From Panax quinquefolius (lineage: Eukaryota > Streptophyta > Magnoliopsida > Apiales > Araliaceae): DNA of 64,000 nt. Location: positions 92,172,706 to 92,236,705 of the forward strand of contig CM035166.1 of NCBI GenBank assembly GCA_020205615.1, read 5' to 3'. The notes beneath the pieces were generated by a model, which was given only the letters and a program-made list of their open reading frames with translations, was not told the DNA's origin and ran no database searches. The position numbers and the translations under genes are program-made. Within the stretch, counting starts at the first letter, position 1. Every line of letters starts with the position of its first letter. Of this stretch, positions 36,901 to 49,690 are shown piece after piece.

Positions 36901-37240
36901 TTAATGAAATAAGATCGACAGGTAATGTGAGGGAACCGATTTGAACCAAACAAGAATTATAAACAGTGGATGTAATGAAGGTTTCTCCCAACGGAGTTTC
37001 TACAGATAAGTCAAAGTCTAATTTCTCCGGAGTCAAATTTAATCGTTGAGCGCAAGTAAGAGAAATATAAGAATGGGTAGAACTGGTATCAAATAAGGTA
37101 TAGACTTCGCTAGAGTTTATGATAAGCTTACCCGTGATGACCTCATTCGGGTTCCTTGCTTTTTGGGAGGTCACAAAAAACGCTCTCCCTTGCACTACCG
37201 GCTTTGACTTTTCTGGGACTACCTTTGGTGCCTCCATCCT
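33958..37240 (-). pseudogene. Element A' pol: protease, RT, RNase H, integrase; best preserved copy in the window
   Basis: Protease and linker 36587-37237 (open; VETPLGETFITS, ILAFDVILGIDWLTTHHAKI). RT N-terminal part 36310-36654 ([18 protein letters not shown]) ends at a TAG at 36310-36312, where relatives read CAG. RT palm plus RNase H 35329-36309 is open for 326 codons, with [40 protein letters not shown] and DHKSLKYF. Integrase 34199-35066 is split between frames (zinc-binding region near 34990, DGQSERTIQTLKDLLR near 34440-34500). The protease active site reads DTS, not DTG (37082-37090), and the usual RSGYHQL of RT reads RSRYHQL. Integrase and chromodomain are separated by the B insertion. 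Not functional as written. Confidence 0.92.
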
Positions 37241-38338
37241 CGGTCAACTTGTCTTCTGGTGAACGACAAAATTGGACTAAGTGACCTTCTTTCCACAATT
37301 ATAACATGCTTTGACTCACATCGCTAGCTTGATTTGATTTGTCCCTCCCTCCGCATATGAAGCATATTATAGGTGGTCGTTTCTTCCTTCCTAAAACAAC
37401 AGTCTTGGTCGACGTCCTTCCATCATTGTTGAATCTCCTTTTCTTGAAATGTCCATTTTATTGTCTTGGCCATGATTACCTTGAAGTGGTTACCATTTCG
37501 CATGTTGATTCCTCCACGCTTGTTGTCACCGCTTTCGATGATCGATACCACCGGTATTTTCATGTCACCATTGCTTTCTCTTAGTTGCGTTGACTCGTTA
37601 TCAGCTTCCCAATAATCGAGCCCTATTTACAACATCCGAGTACAAACACGCTTTATGAGAAATAAGATATTGACGTATCTCCTGCTTTCAAACCTCTTAA
37701 AAACATTCGCATCATTCGCTTCCTCATTATCGACCAAATGGGATGCAAACCGGATAACTCCGCAAATTTAGCCTCGTATTGCGACACGGTCCATATTGTT
37801 TTGTTCTAATTTGATAAACTCCACTTCTTTCATGTGACGAATACTCTTGGGAAAGTACTTGTCGTTGAATAGCTCTTGAACTTCTCCCAAGACATCTTGA
37901 GGCGTCGACCGGGTATGCGTTTTACTGATTTCCACCAAGAATGTCTGCCTCTTCACGCAACACGAAGGTGGCGAAGGGAACCTTTTGCTCTCGGAGCATC
38001 CCAAGACATCAAATATCTTGGTTATCTGCTTTATCCATGCTTCCGCCTTAAGTGGTTTTGGCTCTCCAATAAACTCCGGTGGTCCCAGCTCTTTGAACTA
38101 TTTAGCGGTGACCGTTCGAGAGTTTCCAGTGTTTCCACCTACATTTCGGAAAGGAGCCGCTCTCGCCTGATGTTGCATGAATTGCATAAAGCCTCTGAAC
38201 AATCCATCATTCATCATTTGGTCCGTGTTGTTGTTTGCATGAGGATTGTCGCCTTCCTGATGCACATTATCCTGATTGTTGATATGTGGAGACTCAACGG
38301 TCTCTTGTGCTCCATTGTTATTCTCAACCTTCTCGGAT
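37241..38338 (-). pseudogene. Element A' gag, frameshifted and lacking its ATG
   Basis: Reads LTSEKVENNNGAQETVESPH and GLFRGFMQFMQHQ from about 38338, then frame changes, NDKYFPKSIRHMKEVEFIKL near 37800-37870, and zinc-knuckle remnants near 37260-37360. The codon equivalent to element A's start ATG is TTG here. A clean acceptor TTGTTTTGTGGCAG ends at 38353, 15 bp upstream. Confidence 0.85.
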
Positions 38339-38510
38339 GTCAATTTCAGATACTGCCACAAAACAAGGGTTAGTTGACATGTAACATATTATCTCTAAAC
38401 TCTGACCAACCAATTTAAATACAAAATAAATTTAAGTAGGTCATACTAGCGAAGGAATTCCCGCTCTCCCTCTCTAGTTCTAGTCTCACATCTTAGCCAG
38501 GATCATATCC

Positions 38511-38529
38511 CTAAGCTTTGATACCAACT
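38511..38529 (-). promoter_or_regulatory. Primer-binding site of element A'
   Basis: The minus strand reads TTGGTATCAAAGCTTAGG directly after the 5' LTR end. It matches the element A site. Confidence 0.85.
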
Positions 38530-41065
38530 GTGATGCTCCAAAAATTAGGTATACATCACCCATCTTGAGTCGCCAGATACATGGTACAGAATTCAAATAC
38601 AACTTAATAATACAACTGTCGTGTACAATACGACAAAACATAAACTGTGAGTTTGAATATAAATATTGTCTACTAGAGAGTATACAAACTCAAAAGGAGT
38701 CCTCATTATAATTATTATCACACTATTTCACAGAATAGTGAGGACTACTAATGCACCATCTAGGACCATCACTCGCTTCCCGACTGCTCCAAATTATATT
38801 CTCATTTCCTCAAGAGAACAAAGGAAAGAAAAGGTGAGCTCAACTAGCCCAAAGAAGAAATATTATGACTAAGATAATGCGTAATAAATTATCATTAGCC
38901 TTAATAATAGTGTTAAACTGATACAATATAACAAACATCAAGTTTAATCTGCAAAATGAACAAGCAATCCATTAAAAGAGTCAAGTAGAGAATAAAATCT
39001 ACTATCTTTTATGATTTAAAAGGTTTTTCATCACTTTTATTGCCGGGACTCAAATTTTAATAAATAATCCACATCATCGAATCACCCCCCGCACTACTAC
39101 TGCCAAGGATATTCTTTAGTATCACGACCACAATTATCCATGCACTACGGCCAAGAATATTTGTGTATTCATTAATGGTCATGATCATGCCAACAATCGT
39201 CCATCAATGCACTACGGGCCAACGAGGACTTTTACCACATCATTTATAACATTACGGTGCCAATGATTACAATCAATAATCTCTCGTCATAATCATACCA
39301 AGTCCATCTATGCACTCACAGTGCCACATATGACTTTAAAAATATAAACATGAGGATGATGACAACGATATAAGAATTCAATAAAAAAAAGTTCAAGAAT
39401 TAAGTTATTCAGAACTAATAACGTCCAAATTGTCAACACGATACTTTTTGTAGAGTAAAATTCAAGAATGCTCGTAAGAATATGTCCATGAAAAAAAACT
39501 GGATGAAGTGCAAATATCAAAGATATTCCACTAATTTCATGGAGTATAGAAGTCAAAACTTTAACCAACTGAGTATAATAAAGAATGGAATAATAAAAGA
39601 AATCACCAAGCATGCGGTTTCTTGCAAACAAAAGTTATTCCAATAGAATAATAATAACGGAACCAGTCAAAGCGAAATTAGCACCGCATGTGATGTTCCA
39701 ATGTAATAATAAAGAATAGAATAACAACGTAAATCACCACGCATGCAAAGATTTCTCATGTATGTGTTATTCCAATAGAATAATAAATAACGAAACCAAA
39801 GTTAGACGTAATACGCACCAAGCGTGATGTTCCAAATGAATAGTAAAAGACTTTTAACCAGTCCCAGTTATAAAATGCATGTAGACGGATATATTCCAAT
39901 GTAATAATAAAGATTTTAAACCAGTCCCACAGAAACGCATGTATGCATGTGATATTCCAAATGTAATAATAAAGAATAGAATAACAGAGAGAATTTCACC
40001 AAGTATAGGGAAGTCCTGCATGATACAAAGTTATTCCAATGTAATAATAAAGAATGGAATAATGTAAGTTCTCTTCATGAATACAAAAGAAATAATACCC
40101 CCTACAAGTACAACAAATAATATTCCCTACCTTAAGAAGAAGAGTACTGAATATATAAGTAGTGAAGTAGTAGAATACTTTCTTCTTTCTCTCTATAGTT
40201 TATCTCTCTAGTTTCAAATGAATTGTAAGAAAATAAATGAAAGAATGAGCTTCTATTTATAGAAAAATGGATTGCATAGAAACTAACTCATGAACGGTCC
40301 AGATTGATTTACTTTAATCTGACGGTCCATATTTAAAGTAAAATCTTTTAAATAAAATATAATATATTCTATTTATAATCTAATAAAATGAATAACTTTA
40401 TAAAAGATTTTACTATGCAAACACTATGCAGGCACTATGCAAATACTATGCATAATAAAATATAATATATTCTAATTATTGTCTAATAAAACAGATAGCT
40501 TTATAAAAGTATTCTGCTTTATATAAAAAGATTTTACTATGCAAAACACTATCCGCATACTATGCAACACTATGCATAATAGAATATAATATATTCTATT
40601 TATAGAATAACTTTATAAAAGTATTCTGCTTTTATATAAAAGATTTTCTCGTATTATTACATTAATAATACCAACAAAACCGAGTGACTTATCACGTAAG
40701 CATCAATAATTAATACCGTGTGCTACTATGCAACCAATGCCAGATTCTCAGATTTTTTTAACGCCGGTTTTTAATAGTTAACGGTAAAACTTCCGCCGTT
40801 ATTTTCATAAAAAATATTTTGTCGCTTTCTCAATCCGACAATAATTCCGTTGTTAGGTTCACCAATGATTGTGCTTGTTATTGTACGAATATTCCCCGTT
40901 AAAACGAATATTCCCCACCAATCGAATATTATATAACAACTTCATGATTTTTGCAAAATTTATAAATATTACCCACAAATATAACATTATATCAATTTCA
41001 CTCCATAATATTCAAAATAATATTTATAGAAAATTCATCTTTATTCAAAAAGTTGGGGTTTTACA
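38530..41065 (-). repeat. 5' LTR of element A' (2536 bp)
   Basis: Minus-strand A-family LTR from TGTAAAACCCCAAC (41065) to ...GGAGCATCACA (38530). TATA on the minus strand near 40255, donor-like AAG|GTAGGG at about 40131. Matches 21031-23536 closely. Confidence 0.92.
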
Positions 41066-41325
41066 CAAATGGCGCCCTTTTAAGTCAGTTTCACCAAGCC
41101 AGCTTTGCCTAATCAATTATACGTATTCCTCGACCATCTTAGGACTTTGACGAGTGCCAGCCCCAGTCAACCAAGGCCAGTCATGGGCTCGTGCCTTTTG
41201 TGCACCTCTAGTCTACTGCACAAAGGATTGGTTTAGTTAAAAATGGGACCCACTTATGAAAATATCAAATTAACTTGTGAAAGTATCAATTCCCTATTTT
41301 TAAACTTCTACTAATAAAAAGTAAA

Positions 41326-41378
<53 letters not shown>

Positions 41379-41676
41379 AACATCTTCCAAAATTAAATCT
41401 CTTTTTTTAAAACAATATACTAAACAAATCTCAACATTAAACTACATATCTAGACTCTAAAGCGAACTCTCTAGAATCCAATATTTTTAAACATCTAAAT
41501 AATTTCAATGTAATTAAAAATGACTTTATATATATATATGTATAAAAGGTCCATGAATATATAAATAAAAACACAATTAATATATACATAAACTTTTTAT
41601 GGTGTATGTCTTCTCTATTATATACGTATACTCTTCTAAACCAAATTATGACGTCTCCAAATTCAAGTTTAAACAT
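41066..41676. other. Flank of A' and AT-rich spacer with TA microsatellite
   Basis: Starts with the CAAAT duplication, followed by GGCGCCCTTTTAAGTC, the continuation of the hAT-side flank interrupted at 21030. A pure (TA)n of about 22 units lies at 41331-41375. The ORF at 41437-41676 has no recognisable domain. Confidence 0.55.
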
Positions 41677-41679
41677 TTA

Positions 41680-42184
41680 ATAAAGTCTGAATATCACATG
41701 ACCTCTTTTCTTTATTGACATCACCGTAATATACAACATATAATCATTCTCACAAGCATCAATCTTCTCATACCCTAAATTGAGCCTTTTGACCAATTTC
41801 TTCACATCATAGTATGATTCCGGTAACTTATTGCATGTCGGTAAGAACTCCTTCAAAATATTTTGTAGTTCATTAAAACCTCTCTCGCTGAATTCATGCT
41901 CGTTCATGAAGTGTGAAAGCTTAGTCATTGTGGATAAGACGGTGTGCTTTTAGTGTCCGTCACACAGTGGCATCGCTGATTCATGCAATAACTGATAGAA
42001 ACCCTTAGCCGTGTCATTTGGCTCTTGCTCGATTCTACCGTCATCCCTGTTTGTATTCCACTAGAATAATGAACTAGCAGCTTCGACTATCATGTTAGTA
42101 CTATCAAAGGTTTCGTTGTCACCTCTGGATTCCGATTCAGATTCATGTTCATTCAACTAAGTTTCTCCATGATAGATCCATATG
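41680..42184 (-). pseudogene. En/Spm (CACTA) transposase fragment, downstream of the B' insertion
   Basis: From 42184 leftward the frame reads SIWIYHGE, NEHESESESRGD, NMIVEAAS. It then goes in a second segment to LQNILKEFLPTCNKLPESYY, KKLVKRLNLGYEKIDACEND and YMLY. This is the N-terminal region of plant CACTA transposases up to the Cys-containing 'YxKIxAC..DCxLY' block. Two extra bases after YMLY shift the frame; the next residues, YGDVNKEKRS, fit only in the shifted frame. It joins exactly with 52453-52671 when the B' element and one target-site copy are removed (…GYS|IWIYHGE…). Confidence 0.88.
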
Positions 42185-42189
42185 CTATA

Positions 42190-44970
42190 TGTGACGCCCC
42201 CAAAATAGGTATACATCACCTATTCTGAGTTGTCAATACATGGTACAGAAACAACTACAACTTTATTATTACAACAAGAAACTGTGAGTTTGAATACAAA
42301 TATTATCTTCTGATAATATCTATACTCAAATAAATCCTCATCACATTTATCGATACATTATTTTACAAAAATGGTGAGGACTACTAAACAATCCTTTCTA
42401 AAACCTTCATTCCATACCCCGACTGCACTCGCTATATTCTCGCCTCCCGAGAAAAAAATGGAACAAAAGGAAAAGGGTGAGCTCAACTAGCTCAAGAAAG
42501 AATATTATGACTAAGATAATATACAACAAATTATCGTTAGTCTTCAACAGGAAAAATATAATAGAATACAATAGACAACAAATTTTAAATCAATATTCGC
42601 AATGAAATAATAATTCATTAGAAGAGTTAAGTAGAGAATGCAAACTACTATCTTCTATGTATGAATTTAAAAGTTCATCGCTCATCTTTTATCCCCGTAA
42701 CATCAATCAATATACATCTGAATCAAATATTCATCTTTGCACTACAGCCAAAGATATTCATCACCGGTCATGTTCATTTAAACACTGCTCATCTTTGCAC
42801 TACGGGCCAAAGATATTCTTCAGAAATCATTCATCTTTGCACTACGTGCCAAAGATATTCTTAAGAAATCATTCATCTTTGCACTACAGCCAAAGATATT
42901 CCATAATATCATCATTTAAGACCGAGGATGATGAAAATATTTTTTTTTTTTTAAAGAAACGAATCCAAAGGAAACAAAATGACAAGGATTAAGGATTAAG
43001 GATTCGTATTTGGTTTTATCCACGTCCAAAAATACCTCAAAAATAATCATAGTGGTGTAAAATTCAAGAATGATCAAAACATGGATACAATCAAAGCTAG
43101 TATCCGTAATAGATATTTTGACAAAAAGAAGAAATTTTATTTTTCTATGAATAAATCAGCAGATATCGTGAATAAAGGTAATAAAGGTCGATACGTGAAT
43201 AGTAACTCGACACCAAAAGATAGAAATTCCACAAAAACATCTTTACGCTTCATGAATAGTACTCGTGAATAAGAACTCGTGAATAAGAACTCACTTAATA
43301 GTAACTCGTGAATAAGAACTCGTGAATAGTAACTCGTGAATAGTAACCCCATATGAAAAAGTTCCAAATTTGATAAAAACTTCCAATCAATATTTCAAAG
43401 ATAATGATATTGAAGAAATAATATCATTACAAAAAAATAATATCCCTTACCTCGAAAGATCGCATTTCTAATTTAAAACACCGATATAAAGGCTATGACT
43501 TGGAACTTGCACCGTATAACAATACTCAAAGTATACTCAAAATACTCACAAGAATACGCCGATAATATAGAGAGAAAAACTTCAGCTTCTAAAAGTGATT
43601 TCAATTCTAACCCAAGACCCTATTTATAGAAAATGCTTAGAACACCAAAGTAGAAAATTTATTAAAATATTAATATATATATAAAATCTTCACGCACACC
43701 TTTGAATCTGAATTTCAGCAATTGAACACATGCCTCACACATGCAAAAAAAACGTTTTTGTAAAAAAAAATATTTAAAACTTCAAAATTAATTATTTTGA
43801 GCTTCGTAACTTCAATAATTCATAATAAATAGCTCTTTTATCAGAAAATTCGAATCTCGCGAGTTTTTATAGTAAATTCAATTCTCTACAACTTTGCGAA
43901 GAAAGTTTTTCCAAATTCCAAATGGAAATTGACCAAATCCATAAACGGTTGATTTTACAAGTTATAATCAAATTTCACCAATAAATGGGGTCCAATTTAC
44001 ATGTTTAATATGTTTTAAACATTTATTGCAACAAAAATACTCTTCCTCCTCAGATACTCATATATCCCACATTCGTTGTAAAAATATCACCATTATTATA
44101 TTATTAAAATATAATAATATATTTAAATGAATTATTTTATCGTAAAAGATAAAATTTCAATTTTCAACAATTGTCCCATTAAAATTTTTCTCCATCTATA
44201 TCCACATAAAATCAATATTTTCTCATCATATAAATCAATAATTAATTATTCACAAATAATATTACGTAATCACAATATCGACAACCAGCAGCTCCTCAGA
44301 GAGAGGGGGGCTTTCCAATAAGAATTTCTTCATCGCTGCGCAATTATTAGGTGACCAAACCTCTCCTTAGATGTAACTTTCTAGACATTGCCAATAATGT
44401 TATCTAATAATATTATTCGAGATAATATGAATTATTGCTTCGATAATGAAAAATACCGTAGTAATGACAATTATCAAACAACAAAGAATATAAAATATCA
44501 ACGCAAAGAATTATTAACTCAATAAAATATCGAATAAAGAATTATCGTAACCATTATCGAGTAGTGCCTTCTTTCACGTAAGAATCAATAATTGGTGCAA
44601 TACCGCAATACATCGCTTTCAACAACGCAGACATAGTGTTTTTAACCACCGGGTATTCCAACAAGATAATCTGTAATAACTACGCCTGTTATTTTTAAAA
44701 ACAACTTATATTTGTCGCTTTCTTCATCCAATCGCTTTCACATGGGGCCCACACATGGTCATACCATTGCATTTAATATTCCCCACAAAGATTTAATATT
44801 CCACGACCAAACGAATATTCCCTAAAATAATGAATATTTTATAACCACTTGCTTATTTTGAAATATTTATGATTTAACCCTTAACTATCCACATTAATCA
44901 AATCAACCCTTACTAAAGAAAAATCCTTTTATTTAAAAAAAATTTCATTAATAATAAGTTGGGGTTTACA
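42190..44970 (-). repeat. 3' LTR of element B' (2781 bp)
   Basis: Minus-strand B-family LTR (TGTAAACCCCAAC at 44970 to GGGGGCGTCACA at 42190). Contains hairpin units 42735-42905, the ACTATTCA array 43190-43345, a donor-like GAG|GTAAGG near 43452, and TATA near 43622. Confidence 0.92.
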
Positions 44971-44974
44971 ACCT

Positions 44975-47900
44975 CCCTCCTTATGAAATTTCGTCCCTCG
45001 AAATTGACGACGATTTCGGTGTTTCAAAAGGTGAGGATACCTCGCTTTCATTTCCGCTTCCAATTCCTGTGTCATTTCCTCTATAGCATGATTCCTCCAC
45101 AAAACTTTAACTTGTGGTATGACCTTCTTCATGCGTAGGGACATGCTCCTTCCTATCCAAGATCTTGACAGTACCTCCTCATACGTTAAGTCTTCTACTA
45201 TCTCGTCCTGGTTCTAACTCAATAACGTGGTTCGGGTCTTTCACATATTTACGGCGTACGATATGTGAAACACATTATGAACACGAGACATACTTTGAGG
45301 TAACGCAAGTCTATAGGCTACATTTCCTACTCTTTGGCCAAGAATTTGAAATGGACCAATAAATCGTGGATCGAGCTTTCCTCTCTTCCCAAATCTTGTA
45401 ACTCCTTCCATGGAGCAACTCGCAACAATACATGATCCCCTACATTAAATTCCACGCCCTTTCGATGAAGATCCGCATAACTCTTTTGTCGATCTTGTGC
45501 CGCTTTGTATACGCTTGTCGAATCATTTGATCTTTTCTTGAGTCATACGTATTAACTCCGGGTCCCAACAATGTTGCTTCACCCACCTCATCCCAACATA
45601 TCGAGAAACGACATTTTCGGCCCATATAATGCTTCAATGGAGCCACACCTATACTTGCGATCGATAACTCGTTGTTGTAGGAGAATTCCACCAATGGTAA
45701 ATACTTATCCTAACCGCCTTTGAAGTCTAGGACACGTAGTCTTAATAAATCTTCAAGAGTTTGAATAGTCCTCTCTCGATTGTCCGTCTGCTTGGGGATG
45801 GTATGTCAACTAAATCGCAAACTGCGCTCCATAGCTTTTTGCAAGCTAACCCAAAATCTTGAAGTGAATCTTGGGTCACGATCCAAAACTATGGATACAG
45901 TATGCCATGCAACCTCACAATCTCATTCACGCATATACTAGCAAGACGCTCAAGGAATAAGTCTCCGATTGGCAAGAAATGAGCGACTTGGTTAATCTAT
46001 CAACAATAACCCAAATAGCATTGATGCCTTGAGAAACCGTAGGAAGACCCGTAATCTAAATCCATAGTAATGTGTTCCCACTTCCATTCCGAATCTCAAG
46101 TGGTTGCAACGGACCCTTAGGTACAAGATGCTCCGCTTTACACGCTGGCAAGTTAAACACATCGAGATAAACTTTGCAATCTCTCTCTTCATATTGTTCC
46201 ACCAAAATGTATGTCAAGATCACGATACATTTTAGTACTTCCAGATGGATTGCAAATGGCGTATTGTGTGCCTCCATCATAATCTTGTACTTCAAATCGT
46301 AGTCGTTAGGAACACAAAGTCTAGAGTGGACTCAAGTATTCCTTCTTCATCAATTCTCGCCCTAATAGCTCCTTCTTGTACTTTCTTCTTCATACGATCA
46401 CCTCCGGCCTGTGGCTCGAGCAACCTTAACTTTTTCTATTAAAGTCGGCTCTACGCGATACTTGACATCATCGCACTCGCTCCTCGTGATATGATCTTCT
46501 ACTCAACGCGCCACTACCACGCTCGCTTTTTTACCGTGATGGTATCAATAGTGTGGTCGTAGTCTTTCAATAGCTCGAGCCAACGTCACGCCGCATGTCG
46601 AGTTCTTTTTGAGTGAAGAAATATTTAAGGCTTTTATGGTCCGAATATATCTCCACTTTCTCCCCATATAGATAGTGCCTCCATATTTTAAGCGCTGAAA
46701 CGATCACGCTAACTCTAGATCATGAGTAGGATAATTCCTCTCATACTCTTTAAGTTGTCGCGAGGCATAAAGGCTATGACTTTCCCACGCCAGCATGAGA
46801 ACACATCCTAACCTTTGCCCAAGCATCATTGTAAATAACAAATCCATCCGAACCAGATGGTATTGTTAGAACAGTGCCGAAATAAGTCTCCTCTTAAGCT
46901 CTTGGAAACTCTTCTCGCATTCTTCACTCCAAACGAATTTTGTATCCTTCCGAAAGTTAGCCGAAGTTAATGGAGTAGCGATTCGAGAAAACCCTTCCAC
47001 GAATCTCCGATAATAACCAAATAAGCCCAAAAGCTACGTACTTCACCACCGACTTTTGCTGTTCTCCAACTTTGATTGCTTCAATCTTCACGATCATCAC
47101 AGATACTCCATGTTTCGACACCACGCGCCCAAGGAATGCTACTTCCTCGCCGTAACTCGCATTTCTTCAATTTGGCATATAGTTGGTTTTCACGAAGCCT
47201 TTGGAGTACCAAATTTCAAATGGTGCTCATGATCTTCACGACTTTGAATATATAAGGATGTCATCAATAAAGACAACAACGAATCGATCCAAATATTCCT
47301 CAATACTTTGGTCATCATATCCATGAAAGTCATAGGAGCATTAGTTAGTCCGAAAGACATGACTAAGAATTCATAATGCCCATACCGAAGTTCTCAAGGC
47401 GCTTTTCGAATATCCTCGCCTAATCTTCAAATGATGATATCCGTAATCTAAGATCGATTTTTGAAAAGAATTGCCCCTTGCAGAATCGGTCAAACAAGTC
47501 ATCAATACGAGGTAGAGGATACCTATTCTTGATGGTGACATGGTTCAATTCCCGATAGTCAATACAAAAGTCGCATACTCCCGCCTTTTCTTCTTTACAA
47601 ATAAAACAGAGCACCCCAAGGAGATGTACTAGATTTAATGAAACCGATGTCCAACAATTCTCGTAGTTGGACCTTTAACTCCTGAAGTTCAATAGAGCCA
47701 TTCGATATGGGGTTTTAGAAATGGGCTTTGTACCAAAGTTCAAGATCAATAAAGAATTCAACTTCACGCTCGGGGTGTAGACCGGAAGTTCTTCTGAAAT
47801 ACATCGAAAGTCAATAACAACAGAATATTATTCAAATTTGACGTGTCTTTATTCAAATCCATAACATGGGCTAAGAAAGCTTGACATCCGCTTTTTAATA

Positions 47901-48370
47901 AACGAATAGCTTTATGATTAGATATGATGTTGATCGATTTTAATGGTTTAGTTGCTTGAATTGCATAACAAAGTCAAGTTAGAATATGAAAACTAACAAC
48001 CTTACGAAAACAATCAATTTTGGCATGATGAGTAGTTAACCAATCAATCCCTAAAATCACATCAAAAGCAAGTATCTTTAAAGAGATAAGGTCAACAGTA
48101 AGGTAATGGTGCCAACTTGAATCAAACAAGATTTATAAACAAAGGATGTGATGAAAGTTTCTCCAACGAGTTTCCACAGATAGTCAAAGTCTAATTTCTC
48201 CTGAGTCAAGTTTAAACGCTGAGCACATGCAGAGAGATAAATGAATGGGTAGCACCGTATCAAGTAAGGTATAAACTTCGCAAGAATTTATAAATAGCTT
48301 ACCCGTGATCACCTCGTTTGGGTTCCTCGATTATGACCAAATACAACAAACGCCTTCCCTAATCGCTGAC
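44975..48370 (-). pseudogene. Element B' pol: protease to chromodomain, multiply frameshifted
   Basis: On the minus strand: protease about 47970-48330 (LNLTQEKLDFD near 48200), RT about 47000-47730 ([20 protein letters not shown] at 47500-47560), RNase H about 46480-46960, integrase about 45440-46400 (GMEVGTHYYGF-like frame-shifted core; VEFSYNNELSIASIGVAPLK at about 45640-45694), chromodomain about 44990-45230 (KVIPQVKVLWRNHAIEEMT at 45070-45130). Frame changes are numerous. Confidence 0.86.
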
Positions 48371-49519
48371 TTTGACTTTTCTCGACGATCTTTTTCGAGT
48401 CACCGCCTCATTGAACTAGGTTTCGCCATCGCATAATCTCGAGCGATATGTCCTTCCTTTCCACAATTATAGCATACCTTGAACTGCTAGGCGCTTGACC
48501 GATATGTCCCTCTTTTCCGCATTTGTAGATACGACCGGTGGTCGTTCTCCTCCCTAGAACCATTGTTTGCAAGACCGCCATCTTCACATGGTCGTTGTTA
48601 AATCTCCTCTTTTAAAATCTCCTCCCGACTCGCTTCTTCTATTTTTCATGGCTATGATTACCACCAGAGTGGTAACCATTTTTGTTCGTCTCTGCTTTTT
48701 CTCCGCAGTTATCATTATTCTGCTGATCGCTATCTCCGCACGATCCGGTTGTGGTCCCTCAACACCGTACTCAAGTATCTCGCCTAATAATTGAGCCTCA
48801 TTTACAACATCCTCGAATAGAGAGAAAGTTTATGAGAAATGAGATATCGACGATGTCGGGTTTCAAACCTCTAAGAAACATCCGCGTCATACGCTCCTCA
48901 TTCTCCACCAAATGAGGTGCAAACTCGATAACTCGCAAACTTTGCCTCGCATCGAGACACCGCCATGTTGTTTTGTTCCAATCTGATGAACTCCACTTCC
49001 TTCATATGACGAACACTTTCGTGAAAGTATTTGTCATTAAATAGCTTCAAACGCCTCCCAAGACATGCCGAGTCGCGGCCGGATGGGTACGCTTCACGCA
49101 TTCTCCCACCAAAGAGTCCGCCTCACCACTTTTAACATAAGGTGGCGAATGGAACCTTCGTTCTCTCCGTGCATCCCAAGACATCGAATATCTTGGTAAT
49201 TTGTTTGACCCATGTTTCCGCCATGATCGGATCTCGCTTTCCTTTAAATTCGTGGTCCCAACTTTTGAATCGCTTGTTGCGGACAACCCGTGAATTGCTA
49301 TCATTTCTCCTCAGATTTTGAACACGAGTTTCCTCGTCGATTTTGCATGAATCGCAAAAAAACTTCTAAACATCCCCTCGCTCATCATCTCGCTTCAATG
49401 GTGTTGTTCACAGAGGAACATTGCCACTGCTGACGCTTCTCCTCGCTGGTGAGTACAGCATCTCCACTGGCCTCATTTCCATTGTTAATATTCTCACCGA
49501 CATTCTCAAATACCGCCAT
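48371..49519 (-). pseudogene. Element B' gag, frameshifted
   Basis: A start-like ATG at 49519 follows TTAACCCTTGTTTT and opens MAVFENVGENINNGNEASGD. Gag-core pieces appear as MSWDARRERRFHSPPYVKSG and KLFNDKYFHESVRHMKEVEF (49000-49200), and zinc-knuckle remnants near 48440-48530. The start region differs from B (MSTENINKG in B), so the start used is uncertain. Confidence 0.8.
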
Positions 49520-49690
49520 AAAACAAGGGTTAATTAAGGAAATCAATATATCACATAATATCCCTATATATCGACCAACTAACAAATAAGCTTAGGTAGG
49601 ACACACTAGCGAAGGATTTACTCTGCCTCCCCCTCCTAGTTCTATTCCCCGATCTCCGCCAGAGATCATATCCCTAAGCTCGATACCAAC

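Larger units (their letters stand above)
21031..41065 (-). mobile_element. Ty3/gypsy element A' (minus strand) with element B nested inside
   Basis: Left boundary TGTGACGCCCCC at 21031 (the LTR 3' end on the minus strand), right boundary GGGGTTTTACA at 41065. Both are flanked by the same five bases, CAAAT (21026-21030 and 41066-41070), a perfect LTR-retrotransposon target duplication. LTRs are 21031-23536 and 38530-41065. The internal part is 23537-23793 plus 33958-38529, interrupted by the whole of element B. Without B it would be about 9.9 kb. It inserted into DNA next to the hAT fragment. Confidence 0.95.

Noticed and set aside
41437..41676. 79-codon ORF left of the CACTA transposase fragment
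   Set aside because: AT-rich chance frame with no domain; the transposase continues in a different frame only as far as about 41680.
42657..42992. 111-codon ORF in LTR B' (also 50163-50501)
   Set aside because: Reads through the hairpin-unit array of the LTR; the repeated peptide pattern is a by-product of the DNA repeat.
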